Of a stretch of 47,449 bases of DNA, positions 28,935 to 39,490 are shown piece by piece. Both the position numbers and the translations under genes were made by a program. Below the pieces are notes generated by a model. The model saw only the letters and a program-made list of their open reading frames with translations, was not told the origin of the DNA and did not search any database. Origin of the DNA: Streptococcus parasanguinis (lineage in GTDB: Bacteria; Bacillota; Bacilli; Lactobacillales; Streptococcaceae); the NCBI RefSeq assembly GCF_001073155.1, contig NZ_JVEE01000030.1, positions 34,561-82,009 on the forward strand, written 5' to 3'. How positions within the stretch are numbered: the stretch's first letter is position 1; the number at the start of each line of letters is the position of its first letter.

Positions 28935-31388
28935 ATGACAAGACAGAAACGGAAATATGCCATTGTGGACCTGGAAGCGACCAGTGCTGGAAGCAATGCT
29001 AAGATCATTCAGGTTGGGATTGTCATCATCGAAGATGGGAGGATTACGCAATCCTATGAGACGGATGTGAATCCCCATGAAAGATTGGATGAACATATCA
29101 AACAACTGACTGGCCTGACAGATGCTCGCTTACGGAAAGCACCAGAGTTTGCACAAGTGGCAAAAGAAATTTTTGAATTAATAGAAGATGCCGTCTTTGT
29201 GGCTCATAATGTCAAATTTGATGCGAATTTATTGGCAGAAGCTCTCTTTTGGGAAGGATTCGAACTAACGACTCCTCGAATTGATACGGTTGAATTGTCT
29301 CAAATTTTCTATCCGACTTTAGAACGCTACAATTTAGGAGCGCTTGCGACTGAACTGGAAATTGAGTTGCACCATGCTCACTCCGCTCTAGCGGATGCTA
29401 TGGCAACAGCCCAGCTGCTGTTGAAATTGAGAGAGAAAATTGCGAGCTTACCAAGAGGATTGATCGAAAAACTTCTTTCGATGGCAGATTGTTTGATTTA
29501 TGAATCGCGACTCTTAATAGAAGATGCGCTTGAAGACAGTAGTCTTTTTTTACCAGCTCATTTAGTAGAAGTTCATGGACTCTACCTGCGAAAGCCACAG
29601 CAGTTCTTAGAAAGTCACTATTTGTCTGAACAGTTTGAACTCAATATGCAGTTGTTGGGAATGGAGGCTTATCCGGAGCAGAGAGAATTTGTTGCCTATA
29701 TCGAGGACAGTTTGCACCAGCCGCTTCCAAGTTTTATCGAGGCGCCAACGGGAATTGGGAAGACCTACGCTTATCTGTTAACGCTTTTGGCTAAAACCTC
29801 CAAGCGCATTCTTGTGAGTGTTCCAACTAAAATTCTTCAGGATCAAATTATGAAGAAAGAAGGAAAGACCATCCAGGATCTTTTCCAAATTCCCTTTCAT
29901 AGCCTTAAAAGTCCCAAGGATTACATCCAACTCGATAAATTTTATGAGACCTTACAGAGTGAGTCAGATAATGGGATGATTCGACGCTTTAAAATGCAAC
30001 TGTTGGTTTGGCTGACCATGACTGAAACAGGAGAGTTCAGTGAAATTGGCCAACTCTATCGTCATGTCCATTTTGTAGCTGACATTTGCCACGATGGTCA
30101 GTTGTCGAAACGTTCACTATTTTATCAGGAAGATTTTTGGCGTCTTGGTCAGGAAAAAGTGAAAACCAGCCGGGTGATTCTGACCAATCATGCTTATCTG
30201 CTAACCCGTCTAGAAGATGATAAGAGTCTACTTCAAGAGTCTGTTCTGGTCGTGGATGAAGCGCAAAAACTCTTCTTTGCTTTAGAGCAATTTTCACAGA
30301 GAGAAGAAACCTTGCAATCTCTTCTTTTAAACTTGCAACACGCTATTGAAGAGGAAAAAGATCTTCTACAACGACGTTTGCTGGAGAGTATTCAATTTGA
30401 GTTAAATGCCTGCTCCAAAGAAGTTGTGCAAGGAAAAACGGCAGTCTTATCCGATCAAACGGTGGCAAAAATTCGGCAGGATGTATCGGAATTAAAAACC
30501 GAATCTCTAGAGAATCTAAAGGAATTGTTTGATGAGCGCTACCAAACCTTTTGGATAGACAAAGAAGTAGTTGAAAGCCACCAGATTCTTCGTCTTCATG
30601 GAGGAGTGGAGGACTTACTATCCTTTAAGGAGTTTGTGCCTGAAGAGGTGCTCGTACTCTTTGTATCAGCGACGATCGCGATCAGTAAAAAGGTGCATTT
30701 ACCTGCTCTTTTAGGATACCAAAAGCAGCAAATCTACTGGGTGCCAATAACAGTCAAACAACACCAGGAATTGTTGGTGCCGATAGATTTCCCAGATGTT
30801 GTTTCTTTATCTTCAGTGGAGTACGCAGGGGAGATTTGTCAGCTCGTCGGTGAACTCCTTCCTTTACGAAAGCCAATTTTTCTTTTGTTTACTTCAAAAG
30901 AATTGTTACTGGAGACGTCAAACGCATTGAAGTTTCCCCACTTGGCCCAGTATCGAAATGGTGATGCAGCTAATATTAAGCGACGATTTGACAGAGGAGA
31001 AAGCTCTATTTTATTGGGGACGGGAAGCTTCTGGGAGGGAGTCGATTTCTCCCAACAAAAAGAAGTGATTCAAATCATCACGCGCCTTCCTTTTGACAAT
31101 CCTAAAGATTATATGGTTCAAAAGCTGAATACAAAACTCAGAGAACAGGGGAAAAATCCCTTTTATGACTATAGTCTTCCAGTCGCGATTTTAAGACTTA
31201 AACAGGCTATTGGGAGAACCAGCCGTTTTCAAGATCAGGAATCTTTGGTGCTTTTATTAGATCAGCGGGTGGTAACCAAGCGATATGGAAAACAAATTTT
31301 GGACGGGTTGCAACAAGTGTTGCCCCTTCACACGACATTGAGAGAGCGGCTTGTTGAGCAAGCAGCTGACTTTTTTGAAAGGAATTGA
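28935..31388 (+). CDS. dinG: DinG-like fusion of DnaQ-type 3'-5' exonuclease and helicase
   Basis: This 817-aa protein joins an N-terminal DEDDh exonuclease (VDLEATSAGS near residue 9; HNVKFDANLL; HSALADAMA near 150) to an XPD/DinG-type helicase. Walker A is EAPTGIGKT near 273, the Walker B box is VVDEAQKL (DEAQ instead of DEAH), and motif VI is QAIGRTSR near 770. There is no four-cysteine iron-sulfur cluster, as in other Gram-positive DinG proteins; the S. aureus homologue acts as an exonuclease. A TTG reading at 28905 lies inside the promoter, so ATG at 28935 is chosen. It likely heads an operon with the YeiH-type gene, rodA and DJ-1. Confidence 0.9.
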   Translation: MTRQKRKYAIVDLEATSAGSNAKIIQVGIVIIEDGRITQSYETDVNPHERLDEHIKQLTGLTDARLRKAPEFAQVAKEIFELIEDAVFVAHNVKFDANLLAEALFWEGFELTTPRIDTVELSQIFYPTLERYNLGALATELEIELHHAHSALADAMATAQLLLKLREKIASLPRGLIEKLLSMADCLIYESRLLIEDALEDSSLFLPAHLVEVHGLYLRKPQQFLESHYLSEQFELNMQLLGMEAYPEQREFVAYIEDSLHQPLPSFIEAPTGIGKTYAYLLTLLAKTSKRILVSVPTKILQDQIMKKEGKTIQDLFQIPFHSLKSPKDYIQLDKFYETLQSESDNGMIRRFKMQLLVWLTMTETGEFSEIGQLYRHVHFVADICHDGQLSKRSLFYQEDFWRLGQEKVKTSRVILTNHAYLLTRLEDDKSLLQESVLVVDEAQKLFFALEQFSQREETLQSLLLNLQHAIEEEKDLLQRRLLESIQFELNACSKEVVQGKTAVLSDQTVAKIRQDVSELKTESLENLKELFDERYQTFWIDKEVVESHQILRLHGGVEDLLSFKEFVPEEVLVLFVSATIAISKKVHLPALLGYQKQQIYWVPITVKQHQELLVPIDFPDVVSLSSVEYAGEICQLVGELLPLRKPIFLLFTSKELLLETSNALKFPHLAQYRNGDAANIKRRFDRGESSILLGTGSFWEGVDFSQQKEVIQIITRLPFDNPKDYMVQKLNTKLREQGKNPFYDYSLPVAILRLKQAIGRTSRFQDQESLVLLLDQRVVTKRYGKQILDGLQQVLPLHTTLRERLVEQAADFFERN

Positions 31389-31392
31389 GAAA

Positions 31393-32373
31393 ATGAAAAA
31401 TAAAGGATTTGGACTTGCAATTGCATTTGTACTGGCACTTTGTGCTATGTTGTTGGGAACTTTCTTTCCCATTATTGGCTCCAGTGTTTTTGCCTTAATT
31501 TTAGGAATTGTCCTTAATGAATTTGTGGATTTGCCGGAGAATTCACGACCAGGCTTGAACTGGTCCGGTAAGAAATTGTTGCAGTATTCGATTATCTTCA
31601 TGGGATTTAGCTTGCCCATTGCGACAGTTGCCTCTACAGGTTTGTCTTCTTTAAAGATTAGTCTGCCAACGATAACCGTTGCCTTTCTTGCAGCTATTAT
31701 TTTTGGGAGAGTCTTCCACCTGAAATCTCATCTACGGATCTTAATTGGGTTTGGTACAGCTATTTGTGGTGGATCTGCTATTGCAGCAGCAGCTCCGATC
31801 GTTGAAGCAGACGAAGAGGAAATTGCCCTATCTATGTCAACTATCTTCTTCTTCAACATTTTGGCTGTCTTTATCTTTCCAGTATTAGGGCATTTATGGC
31901 ATATGTCTAATTTCCAATTTGGCCTCTGGTCAGGAACAGCCATTAACGATACGTCATCTGTTGTAGCAGCAGCATTTTCTTACAGTAAAGCAGCGGGGCA
32001 AATGGCTACAATTGTTAAGTTAACACGCGCCCTGATGATTGTACCAGTTTGTTTGGGCTTGATCGGTTTAAAATGGTATCGGAGTAAACAACAAGGAAGA
32101 AACAAAGGAATGTTAAAGAAAATTATTCCTTGGTTTATTATCTGGTTTATTGTGGCTTCCATTCTTTCTTCTATTGGCCTGGTACCTAAAGTGGTCCTAC
32201 CTTACCTAAATGACCTTTCTCACCTCTTTATGGCCATGGCTTTGGTTGGAATCGGAAGCAAGGTTTCTTGGAAACAGTTCCGTGCGGCTGGAGCAGCCCC
32301 CCTTCTGGTAGGTTTGATTGCTTGGTTCTGTGTGGCAGGATCTAGCTTGATTCTACAGATGTTGTTCTATTAA
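31393..32373 (+). CDS. YeiH/UPF0324 family putative sulfate exporter
   Basis: This 326-aa membrane protein has about ten helices and the family's conserved LQYSIIFMGFSLPI and GFGTAICGGSAIAAAAPI segments and the SGTAINDTSSVVAAA motif. It is annotated as a sulfate exporter by homology to YeiH; direct evidence in streptococci is lacking. An in-frame reading from 31351 overlaps dinG, but AAAGGA before ATG at 31393 fixes the start five bases after the dinG stop. rodA follows 33 bases after its end. Confidence 0.85.
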   Translation: MKNKGFGLAIAFVLALCAMLLGTFFPIIGSSVFALILGIVLNEFVDLPENSRPGLNWSGKKLLQYSIIFMGFSLPIATVASTGLSSLKISLPTITVAFLAAIIFGRVFHLKSHLRILIGFGTAICGGSAIAAAAPIVEADEEEIALSMSTIFFFNILAVFIFPVLGHLWHMSNFQFGLWSGTAINDTSSVVAAAFSYSKAAGQMATIVKLTRALMIVPVCLGLIGLKWYRSKQQGRNKGMLKKIIPWFIIWFIVASILSSIGLVPKVVLPYLNDLSHLFMAMALVGIGSKVSWKQFRAAGAAPLLVGLIAWFCVAGSSLILQMLFY

Positions 32374-32406
32374 TTAATTTGATGATTCTCAAAGAAAGGA
32401 ACGTGA

Positions 32407-33636
32407 ATGAAGAAAAATCATTTTTGGACGATCCACCTGGATTATTCGATCATTGGAATTGTCTTCACCCTACTTATGATAGGGATCTTATCCGTTTATG
32501 TGGCAGTTTCTCATGATTATCCCCAAATGGTGTGGCCTTTTTTGGGGCAGCAATTGGCCTGGATTGGTGTGGGATGTATCATTTGCCTGATTGTGACGAT
32601 TTTTAGTACGAAATTTCTTTGGAAAATCACTCCCTTTCTTTACCTACTAGGATTGGTCTTGATGGTTCTTCCTCTTGTTTTTTATAATCCAAACTTGGTG
32701 GCTTCAACAGGAGCAAAAAACTGGGTAGCTTATGGAAACATCACCTTATTTCAGCCTTCAGAATTTATGAAGATTCCCTTCATCCTGATGCTGTCACGTT
32801 CTATTGTTCGATTTTTACAAAGAAATAAGGGGCGTGAGCGATTGTTACGACAAGATTGGTTTTTAATTCTAGAGTTGACCATCTATACAATTCCGGTCTT
32901 TGCCTTATTGGCCCTCCAGCAGGACTTGGGAACGGCCTTAGTATTCTTGGCCATCTTTGCGGGCTTAGTGCTCGTTTCAGGAGTTTCTTGGAAAATAATC
33001 TTGCCGGTCATCTTGCTTCTAGCAGGTGGGTTAGCAGGCTTTCTCTTTCTCTTTCTATCAGAAGGGGGTCGGGCTTTTCTGCACCAGCAAGTAGGGATGC
33101 CAACCTACCAAATGAACCGTATTTTAGCTTGGTTAAATCCTTTTGACTATGCACAAACAACCACCTACCAGCAGGCGCAAGGACAGCTAGCCATTGCCAG
33201 TGGTGGCCTCTTTGGTCAAGGATTTAATGTATCTAATTTATTGGTTCCCGTAAGGGAAAGTGATATGATTTTTACAGTAGTAGCAGAAGACTTTGGCTTT
33301 GTTGGAGCTCTTGTGCTGTTGATTTTATATGTGTCCCTGATTTACCGTATTTTAAAAATCACCCTCCAGTCCAACAACCAATTTTATACCTATATTTCTA
33401 TTGGATTTATTATGATGCTGGTCTTTCATATTTTTGAAAATGTCGGAGCGGTAACGGGCCTTCTCCCCTTGACGGGGATTCCTCTCCCCTTTATCTCACA
33501 AGGAGGTTCCTCTATTATTAGTAATCTGATTGGTATTGGTCTAGTACTCTCAATATATAATCATAGTAGTAAAAAGAAAGGACCAGAAGAAGAGGTTCCA
33601 ATCCGTAAAAAAGTAGTCCTTAAAAAGGCGCAATAG
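32407..33636 (+). CDS. rodA: SEDS glycosyltransferase RodA (peripheral wall synthesis)
   Basis: This 409-aa polytopic membrane protein belongs to the FtsW/RodA family. Conserved parts are GAKNWVAYGNITLFQPSEFMK near residues 100-120, LQQDLGTALVF, the RESDMIFTVVAEDFGF loop and LTGIPLPFISQGGSS near the end. It is called RodA because DJ-1, a HAD gene, gyrB and ezrA follow in the order known from pneumococcus, and because FtsW is at 8959. It probably works with PBP2b in side-wall growth. It lies within a probable four-gene operon. Confidence 0.92.
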   Translation: MKKNHFWTIHLDYSIIGIVFTLLMIGILSVYVAVSHDYPQMVWPFLGQQLAWIGVGCIICLIVTIFSTKFLWKITPFLYLLGLVLMVLPLVFYNPNLVASTGAKNWVAYGNITLFQPSEFMKIPFILMLSRSIVRFLQRNKGRERLLRQDWFLILELTIYTIPVFALLALQQDLGTALVFLAIFAGLVLVSGVSWKIILPVILLLAGGLAGFLFLFLSEGGRAFLHQQVGMPTYQMNRILAWLNPFDYAQTTTYQQAQGQLAIASGGLFGQGFNVSNLLVPVRESDMIFTVVAEDFGFVGALVLLILYVSLIYRILKITLQSNNQFYTYISIGFIMMLVFHIFENVGAVTGLLPLTGIPLPFISQGGSSIISNLIGIGLVLSIYNHSSKKKGPEEEVPIRKKVVLKKAQ

Positions 33637-33655
33637 TTAGAAAGAAGGAATGAAA

Positions 33656-34207
33656 ATGAAAAAAGTAGCAACGATTTTAGCAAACGGTTTTGAAGAAATT
33701 GAAGCCTTGACCATTGTCGATGTTTTGAGACGTGCTGGGATTGACTGCGACCTCATTGGCATGGAAGAAACAGTCACAGGTTCTCACCAAATTACAGTGG
33801 AAGTAGATCGCCTTTGGAATGGAGATCTTTCAGATTATGATGGAATCTTCTTACCAGGTGGGATGCCAGGAGCAGCGAATTTGAGGGATAATGCAGAATT
33901 GATCACAGCTCTTCAGGAAGAAAGTGGCAAAGGAAAAACCATCTCTGCAATTTGTGCCGCTCCCATTGTTTTGGCGCGTGCAGGTCTCTTAAAAGATAAA
34001 CACTATACGTGTTACGATGGCTTTGAAGAAGAGATTCAAGATGGCCATTATCAGAAAGAAACAGTGGTGAAAGACGGTAATCTTCTCACCAGTCGTGGTC
34101 CTTCAACAGCCCTAGCCTTAGCTTATGCCTTGGTGGATCATTTTGGAGGAGATGCCCAAAGCCTTCGGCAAGGAATGCTCTATCAGGATGTCTTTGGAGG
34201 TGCATAA
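33656..34207 (+). CDS. DJ-1/PfpI family protein
   Basis: This 183-aa cytoplasmic protein has the flavodoxin-like fold of the DJ-1/ThiJ group. The conserved GFEEIEA is near residue 11, GGMPGA near 71, and the nucleophile-elbow cysteine is in AICAAPIVLA near 102. Protective roles against carbonyl or oxidative stress are proposed for the family, but the activity here is unknown. Of two adjacent ATGs (33650 and 33656) the second has correct spacing from AAGAAGGA. It is the last gene of the dinG-rodA operon and a terminator follows. Confidence 0.9.
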   Translation: MKKVATILANGFEEIEALTIVDVLRRAGIDCDLIGMEETVTGSHQITVEVDRLWNGDLSDYDGIFLPGGMPGAANLRDNAELITALQEESGKGKTISAICAAPIVLARAGLLKDKHYTCYDGFEEEIQDGHYQKETVVKDGNLLTSRGPSTALALAYALVDHFGGDAQSLRQGMLYQDVFGGA

Positions 34208-34305
34208 AAGGGCTCTTTTGGACACAACGGTTTCTGGTGATAGATCACTTTTTATAGTGTGAAATGAGTTTTATTTGATTTAAGATGAAATGACCGTAAA
34301 AAATG

Positions 34306-34347
34306 GCTAAAATCCCCCCTAAATGAGGGTTTTAGCTTATTTTTTTT
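34306..34347 (+). terminator. Terminator after the DJ-1 gene
   Basis: GCTAAAATCCC pairs with GGGTTTTAGC (34327-34336, one bulged base) and is followed by TTATTTTTTTT. The HAD promoter begins ten bases further on. The rest of 34208-34305 shows nothing I can support. Confidence 0.8.
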
Positions 34348-34356
34348 GTCCATTTG

Positions 34357-34365
34357 TGGTATAAT
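34357..34365 (+). promoter_or_regulatory. Extended -10 promoter directly before the HAD gene (leaderless candidate)
   Basis: TGGTATAAT ends seven bases before the ATG at 34373. The bases ATTGACT in between hold no Shine-Dalgarno sequence. Confidence 0.72.
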
Positions 34366-34372
34366 ATTGACT

Positions 34373-34936
34373 ATGAATTATCATGATTTTATATGGGATC
34401 TTGGTGGGACGCTATTGGATAATTACGAAACGTCCACAAATGCCTTTGTAGCGACATTGAAGGACTTTCATATCCAAGCCGATCATGATTCTGTTTATGC
34501 AGCGTTAAAAATCTCAACACAGGATGCAATCCATACCTTTGCGCCTCATATTCATAATTTTCGTACGGAATACAAGAAAAAAGAAGCCTTAGGTTTGCAA
34601 GATCCGGTTTTATTTGATGGAGCAAAAGAGTTACTAGAAGAGATTCAAGCACATGGAGGACGTCATTTTTTGGTATCTCATCGAGATCGCCAAGTTTTGA
34701 CCCTTATTGATCAGACGGGCATTGCTCCCTTCTTTACTGAGATTGTAACAGCAGACGAGGGCTTTCCTCGCAAGCCAGATCCAACCTCGATGCTCTATTT
34801 GAAAGAAAAATATAGCATTCAAGATGGTCTGGTCATTGGAGATCGTCCGATCGATATAGAAGCTGGGAAGACGGCAGGGCTGACAACATATTTATTTGAT
34901 ACCATGCCCCACTTACACCAGTTTATATTTGAATAG
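34373..34936 (+). CDS. HAD-IA family hydrolase upstream of gyrB
   Basis: This 187-aa HAD phosphatase-like protein starts MNYHDFIWDLGGTLLDNYE, where motif I reads DLGGT: the second catalytic aspartate (DxD) is replaced by Gly. Motif II is LVSHRD, and motifs III/IV are KPDPTSMLY and IGDRPIDIEAG. Loss of the second aspartate normally weakens phosphatase activity, so the protein may have another role. The same gene precedes gyrB in pneumococcus. A reading from 34346 lies within the promoter, so the ATG at 34373 is chosen. gyrB starts 12 bases after its stop, so the two are co-transcribed. Confidence 0.87.
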   Translation: MNYHDFIWDLGGTLLDNYETSTNAFVATLKDFHIQADHDSVYAALKISTQDAIHTFAPHIHNFRTEYKKKEALGLQDPVLFDGAKELLEEIQAHGGRHFLVSHRDRQVLTLIDQTGIAPFFTEIVTADEGFPRKPDPTSMLYLKEKYSIQDGLVIGDRPIDIEAGKTAGLTTYLFDTMPHLHQFIFE

Positions 34937-36898
<1,962 letters not shown>

Positions 36899-36933
36899 AA
36901 TTCAACGAACGCTTCCCATTAATGGATATTTTA

Positions 36934-36942
36934 TGGTATAAT
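36934..36942 (+). promoter_or_regulatory. Extended -10 promoter of ezrA
   Basis: TGGTATAAT lies 42 bases before the ezrA start, just after gyrB. Confidence 0.6.
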
Positions 36943-36984
36943 TACAAGGATTACGTTCAAGTAATACGATGAAGGAGTTTTTAT

Positions 36985-38709
36985 ATGTCTAGTGGACTAA
37001 TTGTTCTCATCTTTATTGTCGCCCTTATCTTGATTGTAGGATATGTGGTTGCAGTCATTTTGAGAAAACGAAACGAGGCCTTACTGGCAGCACTGGAAGA
37101 ACGAAAAGAAAAGTTATATAACCTTCCGGTCAACGATGAAGTTGAGGCCGTAAAAAACATGCATTTGATTGGTCAAAGTCAAGTTGCATTTCGTGAATGG
37201 AATCAAAAATGGGTAGATTTATCCTTAAATTCATTTGCTGATATTGAAAACAATCTGTTTGAGGCGGAAGGCTACAATAATTCTTTCCGTTTCATGAAGG
37301 CTAAACAAGCTATTGACAATATCGAAAGTCAGATTCAGTTGATCGACGAAGATATCAAAGCGATTCGCCAAGCCCTTTCAGATCTTGAAGAGCAAGAACA
37401 AAAAAATAGCGGACGCGTGGTTCATGCCTTAGATATGTTTGAAGAACTTCAAAAAGAAGTCACTTCAGATCCAGAGCGTTATGGCAGTGCGCTTCCTGAA
37501 ATTGAAAAGCAAATTGGGAATATTCAATCTGAGTTTTCACAATTTGTCACCTTGAATTCTTCAGGTGACCCTGTTGAAGCGGCTGAAATCCTTGATACAG
37601 CTGAGAATCATATTGTGGCCTTAAAACAAATTGTTGAGCGAGTGCCAGAAATTGTCACTGCTCTTCAGTCAAAACTTCCAGACCAATTAGAGGATTTGGA
37701 AAGTGGCTACCGCAAGCTTTTGGAATCTGGCTACCACTTCACTGAAACAGATATTGAATCTCGTTTCCAACAGTTGCATGCTTCCTTGAAGAACAATATG
37801 GCAAATGTATCCGCGCTTGAATTGGACAATGCTATTTACGAAAATGAGCAAATTCAAGAGGAAATCGATGCATTGTATCACATCTTTACTCGTGAAATCG
37901 AATCACAAAAAGTCGTGAAGAAGTTAGTGAAACAACTGCCTGGCTATTTGAAACACGCAAAAGATAACAATAGCAACCTTGCAGCAGAAGTGGAACGCCT
38001 TGGTAAAACATTCGTCTTGAATGAAGCTTTCAGTCAACAATTAAAAGAGTTAGAAGCTGAGCTATCTTCACAAGAAAATGTGGTAGAAGATGCTTTGAAA
38101 GATTCATCTGAAACACAAAAAGCTTATTCTATCGTAGAAGAAGAGTTAGAAGCTATTGAGGCTCGCTTGAAAGAAATCGAAGATGAGCAAATCAGCTTAA
38201 GTGATTCCCTTTCAAAAATTGAAAAAGACGATGCCAATGCTCGCCAAAAAGTCAATATCTATGCCAACCGTTTGCATGCCATTAAACGCTATATGGACAA
38301 GCGAAACTTGCCAGGAATCCCTCAAGAATTCTTGGAATTATTCTTCACAGCAAGCAACAATACAGAGGCTTTGATGGATGAGTTGGAAGGGGATAAAATC
38401 AACATCGAATCAACCAATCGTTTGTTAGATATTTTGACCAATGATATGAATGAATTGGAAGAAGCGACTTATCGAATTGTACAAAATGCTACTTTAACAG
38501 AGCAGTTGTTGCAATACTCAAATCGCTATCGTTCCTTTGATGATCATGTGCAGGCAGCCTTTGACGAGTCACTCTATATTTTTGAAAGAGAATACGACTA
38601 TGCAGCTTCCTTCAAAGTCATCTCAGATGCTTTGGAAATGGTAGAAGCTGGTGTAACCGATCGCTTTGTTACTTCCTATGAAAAAACGCGGGAGCAAATT
38701 CGCTTCTAA
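36985..38709 (+). CDS. ezrA: Septation ring formation regulator EzrA
   Basis: This 574-aa protein has one N-terminal membrane helix (about residues 5-27) and a long cytoplasmic coiled-coil region that interacts with FtsZ and septal proteins at mid-cell. The heptad-rich, Glu/Gln/Leu-rich sequence continues to the end, with the conserved YxxANRYRSFDDHVQAAF-like patch near 510-530. The length is typical. An AAGGAG ribosome-binding site precedes the start. The gyrB-ezrA order matches pneumococcus. It has its own promoter and terminator. Confidence 0.96.
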   Translation: MSSGLIVLIFIVALILIVGYVVAVILRKRNEALLAALEERKEKLYNLPVNDEVEAVKNMHLIGQSQVAFREWNQKWVDLSLNSFADIENNLFEAEGYNNSFRFMKAKQAIDNIESQIQLIDEDIKAIRQALSDLEEQEQKNSGRVVHALDMFEELQKEVTSDPERYGSALPEIEKQIGNIQSEFSQFVTLNSSGDPVEAAEILDTAENHIVALKQIVERVPEIVTALQSKLPDQLEDLESGYRKLLESGYHFTETDIESRFQQLHASLKNNMANVSALELDNAIYENEQIQEEIDALYHIFTREIESQKVVKKLVKQLPGYLKHAKDNNSNLAAEVERLGKTFVLNEAFSQQLKELEAELSSQENVVEDALKDSSETQKAYSIVEEELEAIEARLKEIEDEQISLSDSLSKIEKDDANARQKVNIYANRLHAIKRYMDKRNLPGIPQEFLELFFTASNNTEALMDELEGDKINIESTNRLLDILTNDMNELEEATYRIVQNATLTEQLLQYSNRYRSFDDHVQAAFDESLYIFEREYDYAASFKVISDALEMVEAGVTDRFVTSYEKTREQIRF

Positions 38710-38711
38710 TA

Positions 38712-38746
38712 ACAAAAAAACGACTTTTTAGGAGGTCGTTTTTTTA
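38712..38746 (+). terminator. Terminator of ezrA
   Basis: AAAAAAACGACTTT pairs, with some G-U pairs, with GGAGGTCGTTTTTTT. Confidence 0.82.
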
Positions 38747-38821
38747 TCTTCAAATGATCATTGAAACTTGAAATTTAAACCCTATTTTTGTATAGTAAGG
38801 GAGAAATAAGAAAGGAAAGCG

Positions 38822-39490
38822 ATGAAAGAAGTAACAGGTCTCCTCGTTATGGATGTAGATGGAACTTTGATTCAACAAGAAGGAATTGATTTACTAGCTC
38901 AAGAAGCTGGCGTGGGACAAAAAGTAGCAGAGATTACAGCACAAGCAATGAATGGAGAGTTGGATTTTAAAGCATCTTTACAGGCGCGTGTCGCTTTATT
39001 GAAGGGTTTAGAGGCCTCTATTTTTCCGAAAATTATAGAGCAGATGGACGTTACACCGGGAGCTAAGACCTTAATCACTGAACTTCATCAAAGAGGTTAC
39101 AAGGTTGGCCTTGTTTCAGGGGGATTTCATGAAGTCATCGATCCTATCGCGAGGTCTTTAGGAATTGATCTGGTTCGTGCTAATCGTTTGCAGACTTTTG
39201 ATGGCCGTCTGACAGGGAAAGTGCTCGGAGAGATTGTGACCCCTGAAAGAAAAAAAGACTCCCTCCTGACATGGGCGAGAGAAAATCATATTCCACGAAG
39301 TCAGACGATTGCTATGGGAGATGGTGCCAATGATCTTCCCATGATTGAAACAGCCGGAATCGGGATTGCCTTTATGGCAAAGCCAATCGTAGCCGAACGA
39401 GCTCCATACCGTATTGAAACGAGCGATCTAAGCCTTGTTCTTGAAATTCTAGACCAGCATAGAAAGGAAACAGGATGCATATCCTACTAG
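38822..39490 (+). CDS. serB: Phosphoserine phosphatase
   Basis: This 222-aa HAD enzyme should convert phosphoserine to serine. Motif I is MDVDGTLIQQEGIDLLAQEAG, carrying Gly where SerB proteins usually have Ser (DxDST). Motif II is LVSGGFHEV, the lysine is in ERKKDSLL, and motif IV is GDGANDLPM. The cap and total length match SerB without the ACT domain. AAGAAAGGAAAG precedes the start. The last 16 bases overlap the glycerate kinase gene. Both genes act around 3-phosphoglycerate, so the pairing makes metabolic sense. Confidence 0.88.
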   Translation: MKEVTGLLVMDVDGTLIQQEGIDLLAQEAGVGQKVAEITAQAMNGELDFKASLQARVALLKGLEASIFPKIIEQMDVTPGAKTLITELHQRGYKVGLVSGGFHEVIDPIARSLGIDLVRANRLQTFDGRLTGKVLGEIVTPERKKDSLLTWARENHIPRSQTIAMGDGANDLPMIETAGIGIAFMAKPIVAERAPYRIETSDLSLVLEILDQHRKETGCISY

